From the NCBI GenBank assembly GCA_937864265.1, contig CALMIR010000074.1:1-46760 (forward strand): a stretch of 46,760 bases of DNA. The letters run 5' to 3'. Position 1 is the first letter of the stretch. The number at the start of each line of letters is the position of its first letter. Both the position numbers and the translations under genes were made by a program. Shown here one piece after another: positions 33,404 to 41,709 of the stretch. This DNA is from an uncultured Saprospirales bacterium (lineage in GTDB: Bacteria > Bacteroidota > Bacteroidia > Chitinophagales > Saprospiraceae). The notes beneath the pieces are model-generated. The model had not been told where the DNA came from. It worked only from the letters and a program-made list of their open reading frames with translations, and made no database searches.

Positions 33404-35092
33404 TTATGCAATCCCCAAAGGACTAAACACAATCCACATGATGATGATAACCACTAATAGTACAAGCGTCAGCCAAAAATCGCGATTAGCGGGATGGAAT
33501 CCACTGCCGGCTGCCGGCTTTTCATAAGTCACGTTTTTCAATTTTTCTGCCGACGGTGCAGGTGCTGTACGGCTAACCGCAAACATCACGATGCTACTCA
33601 CAACAAAAATGATGATGGCATAATGCAGAAAATTGATGCCAACGAATGTTTCGGTAAAAGAGCCCGGTGTTGCGGTGAGCACTTTTTCGGAAATGAGCAC
33701 CTCAAACAACAAGCGGGTCATACCCAATACAAAGCCCGTCCACAAACCAGCAATGGCGCCTTTAGCATTCAATCGCTTGAAAAACAAGCCAAATAGGAAA
33801 GCCGCTGCAATCGGCGGAGAAATATAAGCTTGGATACTTTGCAAAATTTGATAAAAGCTGCCACCGCCTTCTAGCATACCCCGCAAGATGGGCACCCAGG
33901 CTAAGCTGATGCCTACCAGCACGACAGTAGCTATTTGCCCAACCAACACCAGTTGCTTCTCGTTGGCATTGGGCTGCCATTTTTTATAGAAATCAATGGT
34001 AAACAGCGTAGAACAAGAATTGAATACAGATGACAATGAACTCATCAACGCAGCCAGCAATCCAGCTAATACCAAGCCTTTCAAACCAGAAGGTAAAAAG
34101 TCGTTGATGATAGAAGGCAATGCTTGCTCGGGGCTGCTCATGCTGATGGCGCCTTTATGGGCTAGGGCAAAGGCAATTACCCCCGGAATTACAAAAATAA
34201 ATACGGGCAAAATTTTCAAAAACCCTCCGAATAGCGTCCCCTTTCTGGCCTCGCTGATGCTTTTAGCAGAAAGCACCCGTTGGACAATGAATTGATCGGT
34301 ACACCAATACCAGATGCCCAATATTGGAGCACCAAAGATAATGCCCGTCCAGGGGTACTGCGGGTCGCTGTGCGGACGCCACAAACTGAAAAAATAGCTG
34401 CTGTCCAAACCGGCAGCTTGAGCGCCTGCATCTACCGTCTCCCGCATGCCCGACCAGCCACCCAGCGCTTCTAAACCAAACCAGGTAATGGCAATTGAGC
34501 CTGCCACCAGAACAAACATCTGGAGCATATCGGTATAAATCACTGCCCGCAAGCCGCCAAATATCGTATAAATCCCTGTGGAAACGACTACGACAAAGGC
34601 CCCTACCCAAAAGGAAACGCCCATCACCTCAAATACCAACGCCCCAGCCAAAATGGTAAGGGATATCTTGGTCAATACATAGGCAATAATGGATACGATG
34701 GAAAGGTAATTGCGCGCCGAAGAGGAATAGCGCCTTTCCAAAAACTCTGGCATGGTGAACACCCCGCTTTTGATATAAAAAGGGGCAAAAACCCAGCCCA
34801 AAAACATCAAAATCAAACAAGCTAGCAATTCAAACTGACCAGCAGGAAAAGCCCCCCGCGCCCCATCACCAGCCAGCCCCACCAAATGCTCCGAGCCAAT
34901 ATTGGAGGCAAATAGCGATGCCCCAATGACAAACCACCCCACATTGCGCCCACCGAGGAAGTAATCCTGTGAGCCGTAGTTCTGGGCTTTGGCTTTCCGC
35001 TCTTGTATGGTAACCCAAGCTGCCAATAGGAATACTACTAGAAAATAGGCTGCTACTACAGCGATGTCTAAAGAACTGAGCGATGCAAACAT
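33404..35092 (-). CDS. Sodium:solute symporter (SSS/SGLT family)
   Basis: 562 aa, about 14 transmembrane helices as in the SGLT group. Takes up a sugar or other solute with sodium. Visible: YFLGGRNVGWFVIGASLFASNIGSEH-type first core helix (GGRNVGWFVIGASL, ASNIGSEHLVGLAG), YTIFGGLRAVIYTDMLQ and the WYWCTDQFIVQRVLSAK block typical of sugar-type SSS members in Bacteroidota. The C-terminus has an extra helix. The solute is unknown; no catabolic gene is adjacent. A -7-like element (35124-35131) lies 32 bases upstream. Confidence 0.93.
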   Translation of the reverse strand: MFASLSSLDIAVVAAYFLVVFLLAAWVTIQERKAKAQNYGSQDYFLGGRNVGWFVIGASLFASNIGSEHLVGLAGDGARGAFPAGQFELLACLILMFLGWVFAPFYIKSGVFTMPEFLERRYSSSARNYLSIVSIIAYVLTKISLTILAGALVFEVMGVSFWVGAFVVVVSTGIYTIFGGLRAVIYTDMLQMFVLVAGSIAITWFGLEALGGWSGMRETVDAGAQAAGLDSSYFFSLWRPHSDPQYPWTGIIFGAPILGIWYWCTDQFIVQRVLSAKSISEARKGTLFGGFLKILPVFIFVIPGVIAFALAHKGAISMSSPEQALPSIINDFLPSGLKGLVLAGLLAALMSSLSSVFNSCSTLFTIDFYKKWQPNANEKQLVLVGQIATVVLVGISLAWVPILRGMLEGGGSFYQILQSIQAYISPPIAAAFLFGLFFKRLNAKGAIAGLWTGFVLGMTRLLFEVLISEKVLTATPGSFTETFVGINFLHYAIIIFVVSSIVMFAVSRTAPAPSAEKLKNVTYEKPAAGSGFHPANRDFWLTLVLLVVIIIMWIVFSPLGIA

Positions 35093-35123
35093 GTCGTACT
35101 AAGTGTGTTTTTTACAATAAGGG

Positions 35124-35131
35124 TAAAGGTA
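35124..35131 (-). promoter_or_regulatory. Possible -7 element (TACCTTTA) for the symporter gene
   Basis: Seven of eight positions match TAnnTTTG on the minus strand, 31 bases before ATG 35092. Confidence 0.4.
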
Positions 35132-35212
35132 TAAAATCTTTTTCCCAACCCACGCACAATAACGCAAGATTATTTGGAAATACAATATTTTTTCCTGATA
35201 ATTGATGGCTGG

Positions 35213-35405
35213 GCTAAAGCTAGGCTTTTCCCGCCCGGGCTACAGCCGGTCGGGCAGGGAGGATTTGATAGCTGGGCTTAGAACTTGGCTTTTCCCGCCC
35301 GGACGATCCGGTCGGACGGGACACCCTTCCCGCCCGGATGCCCGGTCGGACGGGAGTGTTCTCAGTGTTGCACACACCCGCACCCACACCCACACACTTA
35401 CCGAC
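35213..35405. repeat. REP-like palindrome cluster (copies B, C, D) plus CA/CCA-rich tract
   Basis: Spacer between the symporter 5' end and the pyrB 3' end. Three copies of the CCCGCCCGG...CCGGTCGG element with arms at 35230-35238/35246-35254, 35294-35302/35308-35320 and 35329-35337/35341-35354, all in the same orientation as copy A. Copies B and C are each preceded by a GCTGGGCT...GGCTTTT segment, so the repeat unit is longer than the palindrome. A CA-rich low-complexity tract (about 35371-35400) ends the region. No coding capacity seen. Confidence 0.75.
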
Positions 35406-35414
35406 CTCAAAAGC

Positions 35415-36347
35415 TCATCGCTTAGCAGCCAGCAAATACAACACAGCCATGCGGATGGCCACCCCGTTTTCGACCTGCTGGAGGATGATGGAGTGATCGG
35501 AATCGGCTACGTCACTGGATATTTCCACGCCCCGATTGATGGGGCCGGGGTGCATGATGAGGATTTTTTTATCCAGTCGTTGCAGGCGGGCTTTGTTGAT
35601 GCCGAAATACGTGGCGTATTCCCGAAGAGATGGAAAATATTTGATGTCTTGGCGTTCCAATTGGATGCGTAGTATGTTGGCCACATCACACCACTGGAGG
35701 CTATCATCCACGTTATAAGATACTTCAACGCCCAATTGGTGGATGTGTTTGGGGATTAATGTCGGCGGGCCACATACCCGCACTTTTGCGCCTAGTTTTT
35801 GCAAGCAAAATATGTTGCTGAGAGCCACTCTGGAATGCAGTATATCGCCAAAAATACAAATGTTTTTTCCTTCCAGATTACCCAGTTGTTCCTCCATGGA
35901 GAAGGCATCTAGCAGGGCTTGAGTCGGGTGCTCATGGGTGCCGTCGCCGGCATTGATGATGTGGGCATCGATGTGCTGAGCCAAAAAATGGTGCGCACCG
36001 GGGGCAGGATGGCGCATGACCACCATATCCACCTTCATCGCCAGGATGTTGTTAACGGTATCCAGTAGGGTTTCCCCTTTTTTTACAGAAGAGGAAGAAG
36101 AAGAAAAATTGATGATGTCGGCAGAGAGTCTTTTCTCGGCCAGTTCGAAAGAGATGCGGGTACGGGTAGAATTTTCAAAAAATAGGTTGGCCACCGTGAC
36201 ATCTCGCAAGGAAGGTACTTTTTTGATGGGGCGATTCAATACTTCCTTAAAACTGGCGGCTGTTTCAAATATCAGCCGTATATCTTCCTGGTTGAGGTAT
36301 TTGATCCCCAATATGTGTTTGGTGCTGAGCTGTTGTACTATTGACAT
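35415..36347 (-). CDS. pyrB: Aspartate carbamoyltransferase catalytic chain
   Basis: 310 aa. Joins carbamoyl phosphate and aspartate in pyrimidine synthesis. Carbamoyl-phosphate site FFENSTRTRISFELA (STRTR), the SSSSSSVKKGE loop, HPAPGAHHFLA, HEHPTQALLDAF and HPGPINRGVEI are all present. ATG 36347 was chosen because the family starts there (MSIVQQLSTKHILGIKYL) and the extension to 36383 would overlap pyrR. It begins 10 bases after pyrR. No regulatory chain (pyrI) is seen, in keeping with PyrR-regulated operons. Confidence 0.96.
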   Translation of the reverse strand: MSIVQQLSTKHILGIKYLNQEDIRLIFETAASFKEVLNRPIKKVPSLRDVTVANLFFENSTRTRISFELAEKRLSADIINFSSSSSSVKKGETLLDTVNNILAMKVDMVVMRHPAPGAHHFLAQHIDAHIINAGDGTHEHPTQALLDAFSMEEQLGNLEGKNICIFGDILHSRVALSNIFCLQKLGAKVRVCGPPTLIPKHIHQLGVEVSYNVDDSLQWCDVANILRIQLERQDIKYFPSLREYATYFGINKARLQRLDKKILIMHPGPINRGVEISSDVADSDHSIILQQVENGVAIRMAVLYLLAAKR

Positions 36348-36357
36348 CGAATGCTGA

Positions 36358-36912
36358 TTATTCTGCGTCTGTTTTTTGAGCAAAAAGAAGAACCCTATTT
36401 TCGTGTTTAGCCGCCTGCCACTCTACTTTCACGTAAGCTTCATCCAAAGAATCTATGGTCATGCCGGTATAATCCGATTGGATAGGCAAATGCCGGTTAA
36501 AGCGCCGATCCACCAAGGCCAAAAGCTCCACCTGATCCGGGCGGCCGTAATGGTTGAGCGCTGTTAGTGCTGCTTGAACCGTCCGTCCTGTATAAAGTAC
36601 ATCATCCACCAAGATGACCCTTTTGCGATCTACCAGGAAATCCATTTCGGTTTTGCTGGCTGAAAGTGGTTTTTCACGGGTGCGGAAATCATCGCGGTAA
36701 AAGGTAATGTCTAGTTTGCCATACAGTAAAGTAGTTCCCAGCAGTGTGCGGAGGCGTTCATAGATGTAGTCGGCCAGGAGCACGCCCCTGGGTTGAATAC
36801 CAATCAGGCAACTCTGCTCGAATAGCTGGTGCTCTTCGATCAGTTGCTGGCACAATCGCTCGATGATCCATTCAAAACGCTTGGGTTCAATAATGATTCT
36901 TCCTTTGTCCAT
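36358..36912 (-). CDS. pyrR: Bifunctional pyr operon regulator / uracil phosphoribosyltransferase
   Basis: 184 aa. PyrR binds pyr mRNA in response to UMP in many bacteria and has weak UPRTase activity. PRPP motif VILVDDVLYTGRTVQAAL, GIQPRGVLLADYI and DITFYRDDF are diagnostic. ATG 36912 is fixed by the perfect -7 element at 36930-36937 upstream and by family length; the open frame continues to 37032 but precedes that promoter. pyrR-pyrB order and 10-base spacing match the standard operon. I see no obvious PyrR-binding attenuator in the short leader. Confidence 0.95.
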   Translation of the reverse strand: MDKGRIIIEPKRFEWIIERLCQQLIEEHQLFEQSCLIGIQPRGVLLADYIYERLRTLLGTTLLYGKLDITFYRDDFRTREKPLSASKTEMDFLVDRKRVILVDDVLYTGRTVQAALTALNHYGRPDQVELLALVDRRFNRHLPIQSDYTGMTIDSLDEAYVKVEWQAAKHENRVLLFAQKTDAE

Positions 36913-36929
36913 TTTATGAAAGCTTGGAG

Positions 36930-36937
36930 CAAAGATA
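36930..36937 (-). promoter_or_regulatory. -7 promoter element (TATCTTTG) for pyrR-pyrB
   Basis: Perfect TAnnTTTG on the minus strand, 17 bases before ATG 36912. The resulting 5' leader would be only about 10-12 bases, too short for a classical attenuator. Confidence 0.6.
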
Positions 36938-37091
36938 ATTTGGTTCTCTGACAATTCCTGCGTTTTGAAGCAACTGATGGATAGGAAAGCTTTATTTCCT
37001 TTGGTCGAGTGTAAAAAAAGTAATTTTTTCACGTTCCAAATTAAACCTTACTGCGAAGCGCCAGTCAATAAAAGCGAAATCACGAAACAAA

Positions 37092-37099
37092 TCTATTTG
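37092..37099 (+). promoter_or_regulatory. Possible -7 element (TCTATTTG) upstream of the hairpin leader
   Basis: Seven of eight positions match TAnnTTTG. Transcription from it would begin within hairpin 37100-37134, giving a leader of about 120 bases that holds both hairpins before the lipoprotein ATG at 37228. Confidence 0.35.
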
Positions 37100-37174
37100 C
37101 CGATTCTGGCAAACAAAGTAATCGCCAGAATCGGACGACTGCTCAGGCTTCTTTGCGCGCTGAAGCCTGACCAG
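37100..37174. promoter_or_regulatory. Two tandem hairpins in the leader of the lipoprotein gene
   Basis: Hairpin 1: arms 37100-37110 and 37124-37134, 11 bp perfect, 13-base loop. Hairpin 2: arms 37139-37151 and 37162-37174, 12 of 13 pairs, 10-base loop, followed by the T-rich stretch CTCTTGTTTTGTTCTTG. The arrangement suggests a terminator or attenuator-like structured leader, or a terminator for a transcript entering from the left. The region 36938-37091 otherwise holds nothing I recognise. Confidence 0.55.
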
Positions 37175-37227
37175 CTCTTGTTTTGTTCTTGAAAAAATAT
37201 CTATCAACCAAAAATCTCTTAACAATC

Positions 37228-38061
37228 ATGAAAAAGTATTTGGCTCTATTAGCAACGGTTTTTACGGTTTCTTTTCTAGTTGTTTCTTGTGAAAAAGAAA
37301 GCGAACCCACTACTGATGAAGTCGCGACCGAAGTATCCGAAGATGTAGCCATAGTAGAAGATTTATACCAGGATACAGAAGATGAGGTCGATTTGCAATT
37401 GGAAACCCGTGGTGGCGGCAATCCAAGCAACACCTGCCCAACGGTTACTGCCGATCCAGATTTTGATACTTTCCCACGTACAGTGACTATTGATTATGGC
37501 ACCGATGGCTGTGAAGGCCCAGACGGCCGTATCCGCAGAGGCATCATTCAGGTATGGGTAAGTGATTCTTTTCACATTCCAGGCGCCCAGCGCATCTTGA
37601 CTTTTGTGGATTTTTACTTAGATGATGCCCATATTGAGGGCACTAAAACACTGACCAACGAGGGTTATGATGCCGATGGCAATCGCACCATTAGCCGGAC
37701 GGTACAAAACGGCATGATTACTTTCCCAAATGGCGAAACAGTTAGCTGGGAAAGCGCTCACCTGATGACTCAAATAGAAGGTGCGGATACGCCCTTCTTA
37801 TACTTCGACAACGTATTTGAAATCACTGGTGGCGCTACAGGCATCAACCGCAACGGCGTCCCCTTTACCAGCACTATCACGGAACCGCTCATCAAGCGCA
37901 AAAACTGCTTGTGGATCGTATCGGGCGAGCGTACGGTCGAAGCGGAAGACCACCAACACATTATGGACTATGGCGACGGCAACTGCGATCGCTTTGCTAT
38001 GGTAACGCTGGATAGTGGTATCTCCTTCCAGGTGATCATTCGCCCGTGGTGGCGCTTGTAA
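37228..38061 (+). CDS. Bacteroidota lipoprotein of unknown function
   Basis: 277 aa. Lipoprotein signal MKKYLALLATVFTVSFLVVSC (lipobox VVSC), then an acidic linker of about 40 residues (Glu/Asp/Thr-rich). The folded part begins at about residue 65 (NTCPTVTADPDFDTFPRTVT), with an IDYGTDGCEGPDGRIRRG block and four to six Cys, ending in GISFQVIIRPWWRL. This pattern recurs in uncharacterised Bacteroidota lipoproteins, but I cannot name a family. Probably surface- or periplasm-exposed. It is preceded by two tandem hairpins and followed by a strong bidirectional terminator. Confidence 0.78.
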   Translation: MKKYLALLATVFTVSFLVVSCEKESEPTTDEVATEVSEDVAIVEDLYQDTEDEVDLQLETRGGGNPSNTCPTVTADPDFDTFPRTVTIDYGTDGCEGPDGRIRRGIIQVWVSDSFHIPGAQRILTFVDFYLDDAHIEGTKTLTNEGYDADGNRTISRTVQNGMITFPNGETVSWESAHLMTQIEGADTPFLYFDNVFEITGGATGINRNGVPFTSTITEPLIKRKNCLWIVSGERTVEAEDHQHIMDYGDGNCDRFAMVTLDSGISFQVIIRPWWRL

Positions 38062-38083
38062 AAGAGAACGAAAGCTAAGGCTC

Positions 38084-38117
38084 AAAAGCCAGGCAGACTT
38101 ACAGTTGCCTGGCTTTT
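38084..38117. terminator. Bidirectional intrinsic terminator
   Basis: Perfect 12-bp arms AAAAGCCAGGCA (38084-38095) and its complement (38106-38117) with a 10-base loop; the T-tract continues as TTTTGTATTTTTG on the right, and the A-tract serves the minus strand. It lies between the convergent lipoprotein gene and the Cys-rich protein gene. Confidence 0.85.
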
Positions 38118-38132
38118 GTATTTTTGTAAACC

Positions 38133-38549
38133 TCAATCCAGCGTGAACAAATCAATATATGAACAATTGACTGCGTTGCACTGAAACTCATAAGGCTTGC
38201 CCCAGTAGCAATCAACACTTTCCGCCTGATAGCGGTCTAGATCGTAGGTTTTGTAGTTGTTGTTGTAGCTGGCATCAAAATCAAAATTGATGCGCAGTTG
38301 AGGGGAACTGCAATTATCCCAGGTTGAATAGGTGTACCAATGCATCATAGTGCCCCCCGGTTGAAGTGTCCAACTCGTCCAAGTCCCACCAAAGCCCCAC
38401 TGAACCGTATAGGTGATGGTATAAGGGGTGGCGTTTCCGATACAAGCCAGTGCGTAGTTGCAATTGCCCCTCCAATCAGGGGCATCTGATGGTACAAAAC
38501 TGCCCATTAGCAGCCACAGTCCAAGCAAAAAAAGTGCCTTGATTTTCAT
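38133..38549 (-). CDS. Small secreted Cys-rich protein of unknown function
   Basis: 138 aa. Signal peptide MKIKALFLLGLWLLMGSFVPSDA. The mature protein (about 115 aa) has six Cys, many Tyr and Trp (TYTVQWGFGGTWTSWTLQPG, MMHWYTYSTWDNCSS) and looks like a small disulfide-bonded beta-rich domain. No family recognised. Convergent with the lipoprotein gene through the shared terminator; divergent from the gene at 38720 with a 170-base spacer that holds an 8-bp dyad (38622-38629 / 38671-38678) and no clear -7 box. Confidence 0.68.
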   Translation of the reverse strand: MKIKALFLLGLWLLMGSFVPSDAPDWRGNCNYALACIGNATPYTITYTVQWGFGGTWTSWTLQPGGTMMHWYTYSTWDNCSSPQLRINFDFDASYNNNYKTYDLDRYQAESVDCYWGKPYEFQCNAVNCSYIDLFTLD

Positions 38550-38719
38550 ATCGAATGCTTTTAATTATAAGTAAGTAATGCCCTTAGCTATCTCGTTAGA
38601 GAAAAAGCTGCTGCTATTATCGGAAACCTGATTTATTTTTTAGCTTAGCGGAAATACAAGGACAAAAGATAGGTTTCCAGGAAGTTCCGGGAAATATAAA
38701 TATCTGATTATCAATAATT

Positions 38720-39823
38720 ATGGCAAAGTTGTTTCAACAAGAAATCCGTTTTTTATTAGAGAAAATGGAGGCGCGCTATGCCAATGCCCGCAACGGCGAT
38801 ATAGGAAAAGTGGGCGATAGGCATCCGAAAAAATTACCCGACGAGTATAAACGATGGCGCAAAGACGAGAATGGCATGTATGTTTTCGTGCCTCATAGAA
38901 ATTCTCTAATGGAAGCCCTGTGGCAAATTCCTGAGATCAAAACCTATATGTGCGAACACTTAAATAAAACACAAGATGATTCTTTTTATCCGCATACATA
39001 CGAAGACCTGCACAACCCCCGGTACGCCCCCGATGGTACAAAAGAAATCAGAGCACCTCAGTTGAAAATATACTTGATGTATGCAGGTATAGAGAGCTTG
39101 GAGGAACTGCGAATGGCCGCAAAAGTACAGCCTACAGGAAAACAAGCAGTCGCCCGAGATGAATATAGGATGGCTCACCTACTACGGTACTTAATCGCGA
39201 TAAGCGTATTCTTAGCCGGGGCCTTGCTGGGCATTGTAGCTGCAGCACTCTATTTAAAACCACAAACTGAGGCGATCTCGCTGGGAGCGCCTTTGGAGTT
39301 TGACGCTTACTTTTTGGCTACGGATAGTATCCTCGTTAAGGACGGACTTTGGGATAGGGCTTCCTTTCAATTTAGGCCTTTCACTGATTATCCCGATTCT
39401 TTCCAAGTAAGTGCTCAGAACCTTTACCGGAATAGCCGAAAAATTTTCAAAGGCACTGCGGTGTACGATAATCGTTTTTTGTTTGTCCAACTACATGAAG
39501 CCACCCATAAAACCGCTATGCATACCTCTAGGCATTTTTTTTTCATTTTCGATCTGGGGATCAATACGCTGCCGGATTCACATAATAAACTCATAGGTGG
39601 AAATTTACTCAGTCATTCCATCAAAGAAAAGATTACAACAGGTACTATATTGTTGTGTGGCAAACATTTTCCAGAAGGAAAAAAAGAAAGTACCCGAGCC
39701 ATAATCAGGGATTATTTACATGGCTTGCCCCATGCCCGTAACTATTCGACTGATTTTCCGCTGACAGGAGAGCCAGAAGAATTGGTGCAATTGATAAAGG
39801 AAAGAGAAGAAAGCAGTAAATGA
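38720..39823 (+). CDS. Single-pass membrane protein of unknown function
   Basis: 367 aa. The N-terminal 150 residues are soluble and charged (RFLLEKMEARYANARNGD, KKLPDEYKRWRKDENGMYVF), with no signal peptide, so cytoplasmic. One transmembrane helix at about 153-176 (LIAISVFLAGALLGIVAAALYL). The C-terminal 190 residues, presumably periplasmic, are His-rich in the middle (QLHEATHKTAMHTSRHFFF). No named family recognised. An inside-out topology with DNA-binding-like N-terminus resembles some membrane-tethered regulators, but no HTH is evident, so this is not claimed. Ends just before a strong terminator. Confidence 0.65.
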   Translation: MAKLFQQEIRFLLEKMEARYANARNGDIGKVGDRHPKKLPDEYKRWRKDENGMYVFVPHRNSLMEALWQIPEIKTYMCEHLNKTQDDSFYPHTYEDLHNPRYAPDGTKEIRAPQLKIYLMYAGIESLEELRMAAKVQPTGKQAVARDEYRMAHLLRYLIAISVFLAGALLGIVAAALYLKPQTEAISLGAPLEFDAYFLATDSILVKDGLWDRASFQFRPFTDYPDSFQVSAQNLYRNSRKIFKGTAVYDNRFLFVQLHEATHKTAMHTSRHFFFIFDLGINTLPDSHNKLIGGNLLSHSIKEKITTGTILLCGKHFPEGKKESTRAIIRDYLHGLPHARNYSTDFPLTGEPEELVQLIKEREESSK

Positions 39824-39848
39824 GGAATGCTGCGGAAGCTATTGGCAA

Positions 39849-39884
39849 AAAAAAGGAGGCACTTTCAGCTGTGCCTCCTTTTTT
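39849..39884. terminator. Bidirectional intrinsic terminator
   Basis: Perfect 14-bp arms (39849-39862 with an A-tract, 39871-39884 with a T-tract) around GGAGGCAC and an 8-base loop. It sits between the convergent membrane-protein gene and the T9SS cargo gene, 3 bases from the end of the latter. Confidence 0.9.
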
Positions 39885-39887
39885 AAT

Positions 39888-41390
39888 CTATCGGGCCAAG
39901 ACAAATTTGCGGTTTAGCCCTTGCACGCCGTTGTGAATGTATATCAGATACAACCCATCGTTCCATTGGCTGATGTCGTAATTCAATTCGATCATACCGG
40001 CTTCATTTATATTCGGTGTATCAGCATAGATCAGTTGGCCGTTGAGGTTGAATACCTGTACTTGGAGTATGCCTGCTGCTGGATTTTGAACCCCCATTTT
40101 CAGGGTGGTATTTTCTGTATGGAGGTAGGCGAGGTCGAAAACGTATTTGCGGTCGAGTTGCAAAGCTATCAAATCAAAATATGTTTTCCTGCCATCGAAA
40201 TCAGTCTGTGAGAGGCGGTAAAACACCTCATCGCCTGGAGCAAGCAGCATGACTTTTTCATCGTTAAAAGTATAGCGAATGAGGTCATGGCTATTGCCTG
40301 CGCCCGCTACTTGGGCGATTTGCTCGAAAGAGCGCCCGTCGAATGAGCGTTCCAGTGTAAAAAAGTCATTATTGGTTTCGGAAGCGGTTGCCCAATCGAG
40401 GCTCACCAATGCATCCTTCTGTATTCCTTTGAAGTAGAGCAGTTCAACCGGAAAAACCAAGCAACCTGCTCCAGAAGTTGCATTGCCACAGCCGTTTTGC
40501 GCCATCGCCGTGAAGGTAGTCATATCAAAAGCCACATTGGAAACGACCTCGGAAACGCTGGTAGGCCCCGCCAAGCCCGTGCTATTGGAATACGGATTGC
40601 CGTTGTTGAACCAATCTACGTCCACATCACTTGCGTTGTTGAGAATGTTGACGGTAATTGTAGTCGTGTTATTGCCGTTGTCCATGCAATCCAAATCAAT
40701 GAGAGGCGTTTCGTTTTCCGTTACGATCAGGTCGTCAAAATCGCTACCGCAAACATTGCTGGCATTTACACCATAACCATCTGGATCAGTAATGATAGCG
40801 GCAGAGACGTTCCCCGGATTGACATCGCCATCGAAGCTGCCATCTCCACCAGCAGCGTTCCAGGAATAGTTTTGGATGATGGCACTATTGGTAATCATAG
40901 CCGATAATAATTCGGGATTGCCATCGCAAATAGCCGTATTGTCCAGTATCAGATCCACTTGTGGTACATCATTTACGATCACCTGATAGGTAAATTCCAG
41001 CCATCCCGGGCCGGAAGCACTAGGCGTCACCCCTGATTCATTGATGATATTGCCATTTTCATCTTCGTAACGAACAATAAAATCTTGGGTTGAGCCAACT
41101 GTTCCATTGATCAATCGGATTCTCAATTGATGTATTCGGAATCCACCATTGCTACAATTGTTGCAGTTGTTGCCGATATCAATAATGGCATCGCTGTTGT
41201 TCACATCGGTCACCGGAATTGGAACGGCCAAGTTACTGTTTAAAAAAGCAGCATAAAAATTGATATCCGTTCCGAGGCAACCAAATTGAATGGTCGTAGG
41301 AATAGCAACTAGCCTGGTTTGGGCGTTGACATGCTGAATCATCAACAGGCCAACAATAAGGAACAATAAAGGTGTAAGTTTTCTACTCAT
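39888..41390 (-). CDS. Secreted T9SS cargo protein with C-terminal sorting domain
   Basis: 500 aa. Signal peptide MSRKLTPLLFLIVGLLMIQHVNAQ. The middle is an extracellular Asn/Asp/Gly-rich beta region with Cys (DINFYAAFLNSNLAVPIPV, IDIGNNCNNCSNGGF). Near residue 320 a VELLYFKGIQKD...WATASETNNDFF segment, a module that precedes sorting domains in many Bacteroidota surface proteins. The last 85 residues are a type A T9SS C-terminal domain: GVQNPAAGILQVQVFNLNG, then WNDGLYLIYIHNG and a basic end (NRKFVLAR). Exported to the cell surface by the type IX system; no adhesin or enzyme domain recognised. Confidence 0.87.
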   Translation of the reverse strand: MSRKLTPLLFLIVGLLMIQHVNAQTRLVAIPTTIQFGCLGTDINFYAAFLNSNLAVPIPVTDVNNSDAIIDIGNNCNNCSNGGFRIHQLRIRLINGTVGSTQDFIVRYEDENGNIINESGVTPSASGPGWLEFTYQVIVNDVPQVDLILDNTAICDGNPELLSAMITNSAIIQNYSWNAAGGDGSFDGDVNPGNVSAAIITDPDGYGVNASNVCGSDFDDLIVTENETPLIDLDCMDNGNNTTTITVNILNNASDVDVDWFNNGNPYSNSTGLAGPTSVSEVVSNVAFDMTTFTAMAQNGCGNATSGAGCLVFPVELLYFKGIQKDALVSLDWATASETNNDFFTLERSFDGRSFEQIAQVAGAGNSHDLIRYTFNDEKVMLLAPGDEVFYRLSQTDFDGRKTYFDLIALQLDRKYVFDLAYLHTENTTLKMGVQNPAAGILQVQVFNLNGQLIYADTPNINEAGMIELNYDISQWNDGLYLIYIHNGVQGLNRKFVLAR

Positions 41391-41709
41391 GTTTGTTTGA
41401 TTTAATGAAGTATGGTAAAAACTACTAGATGTTAGATGTTAGTTCAATGCGTTCTAACTTCGAATATCTAACACCTAAAACCCAAGGCAGGCATTTTGTA
41501 ATAGGAGGAATTGACAAGATGCCAACGTAACTTGATGAAAATAGGTGTTGTATAAGCTATGAAGAGGGAATTTTAACGCAATTTACGTCGAATCCGTTGG
41601 ATTGTCAACAATCTTTTATTGTTTTTTATGGCCGTACTTCACTTATTTTTATAACATATAAATATAAAATAAATCCATTATCTGTATTAGCGTGCACAAT
41701 GAAAATTTT
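41391..41709. other. AT-rich spacer without gene
   Basis: 319 bases between the T9SS cargo gene 5' end and the nadD 3' end. It holds an imperfect inverted repeat built from TGTTAGATGTTAG (about 41427-41440) and TCTAACACC (about 41467-41475), and a 9-bp palindrome over the nadD stop (41697-41715). No ORF, RNA gene or promoter is recognised. Confidence 0.5.
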
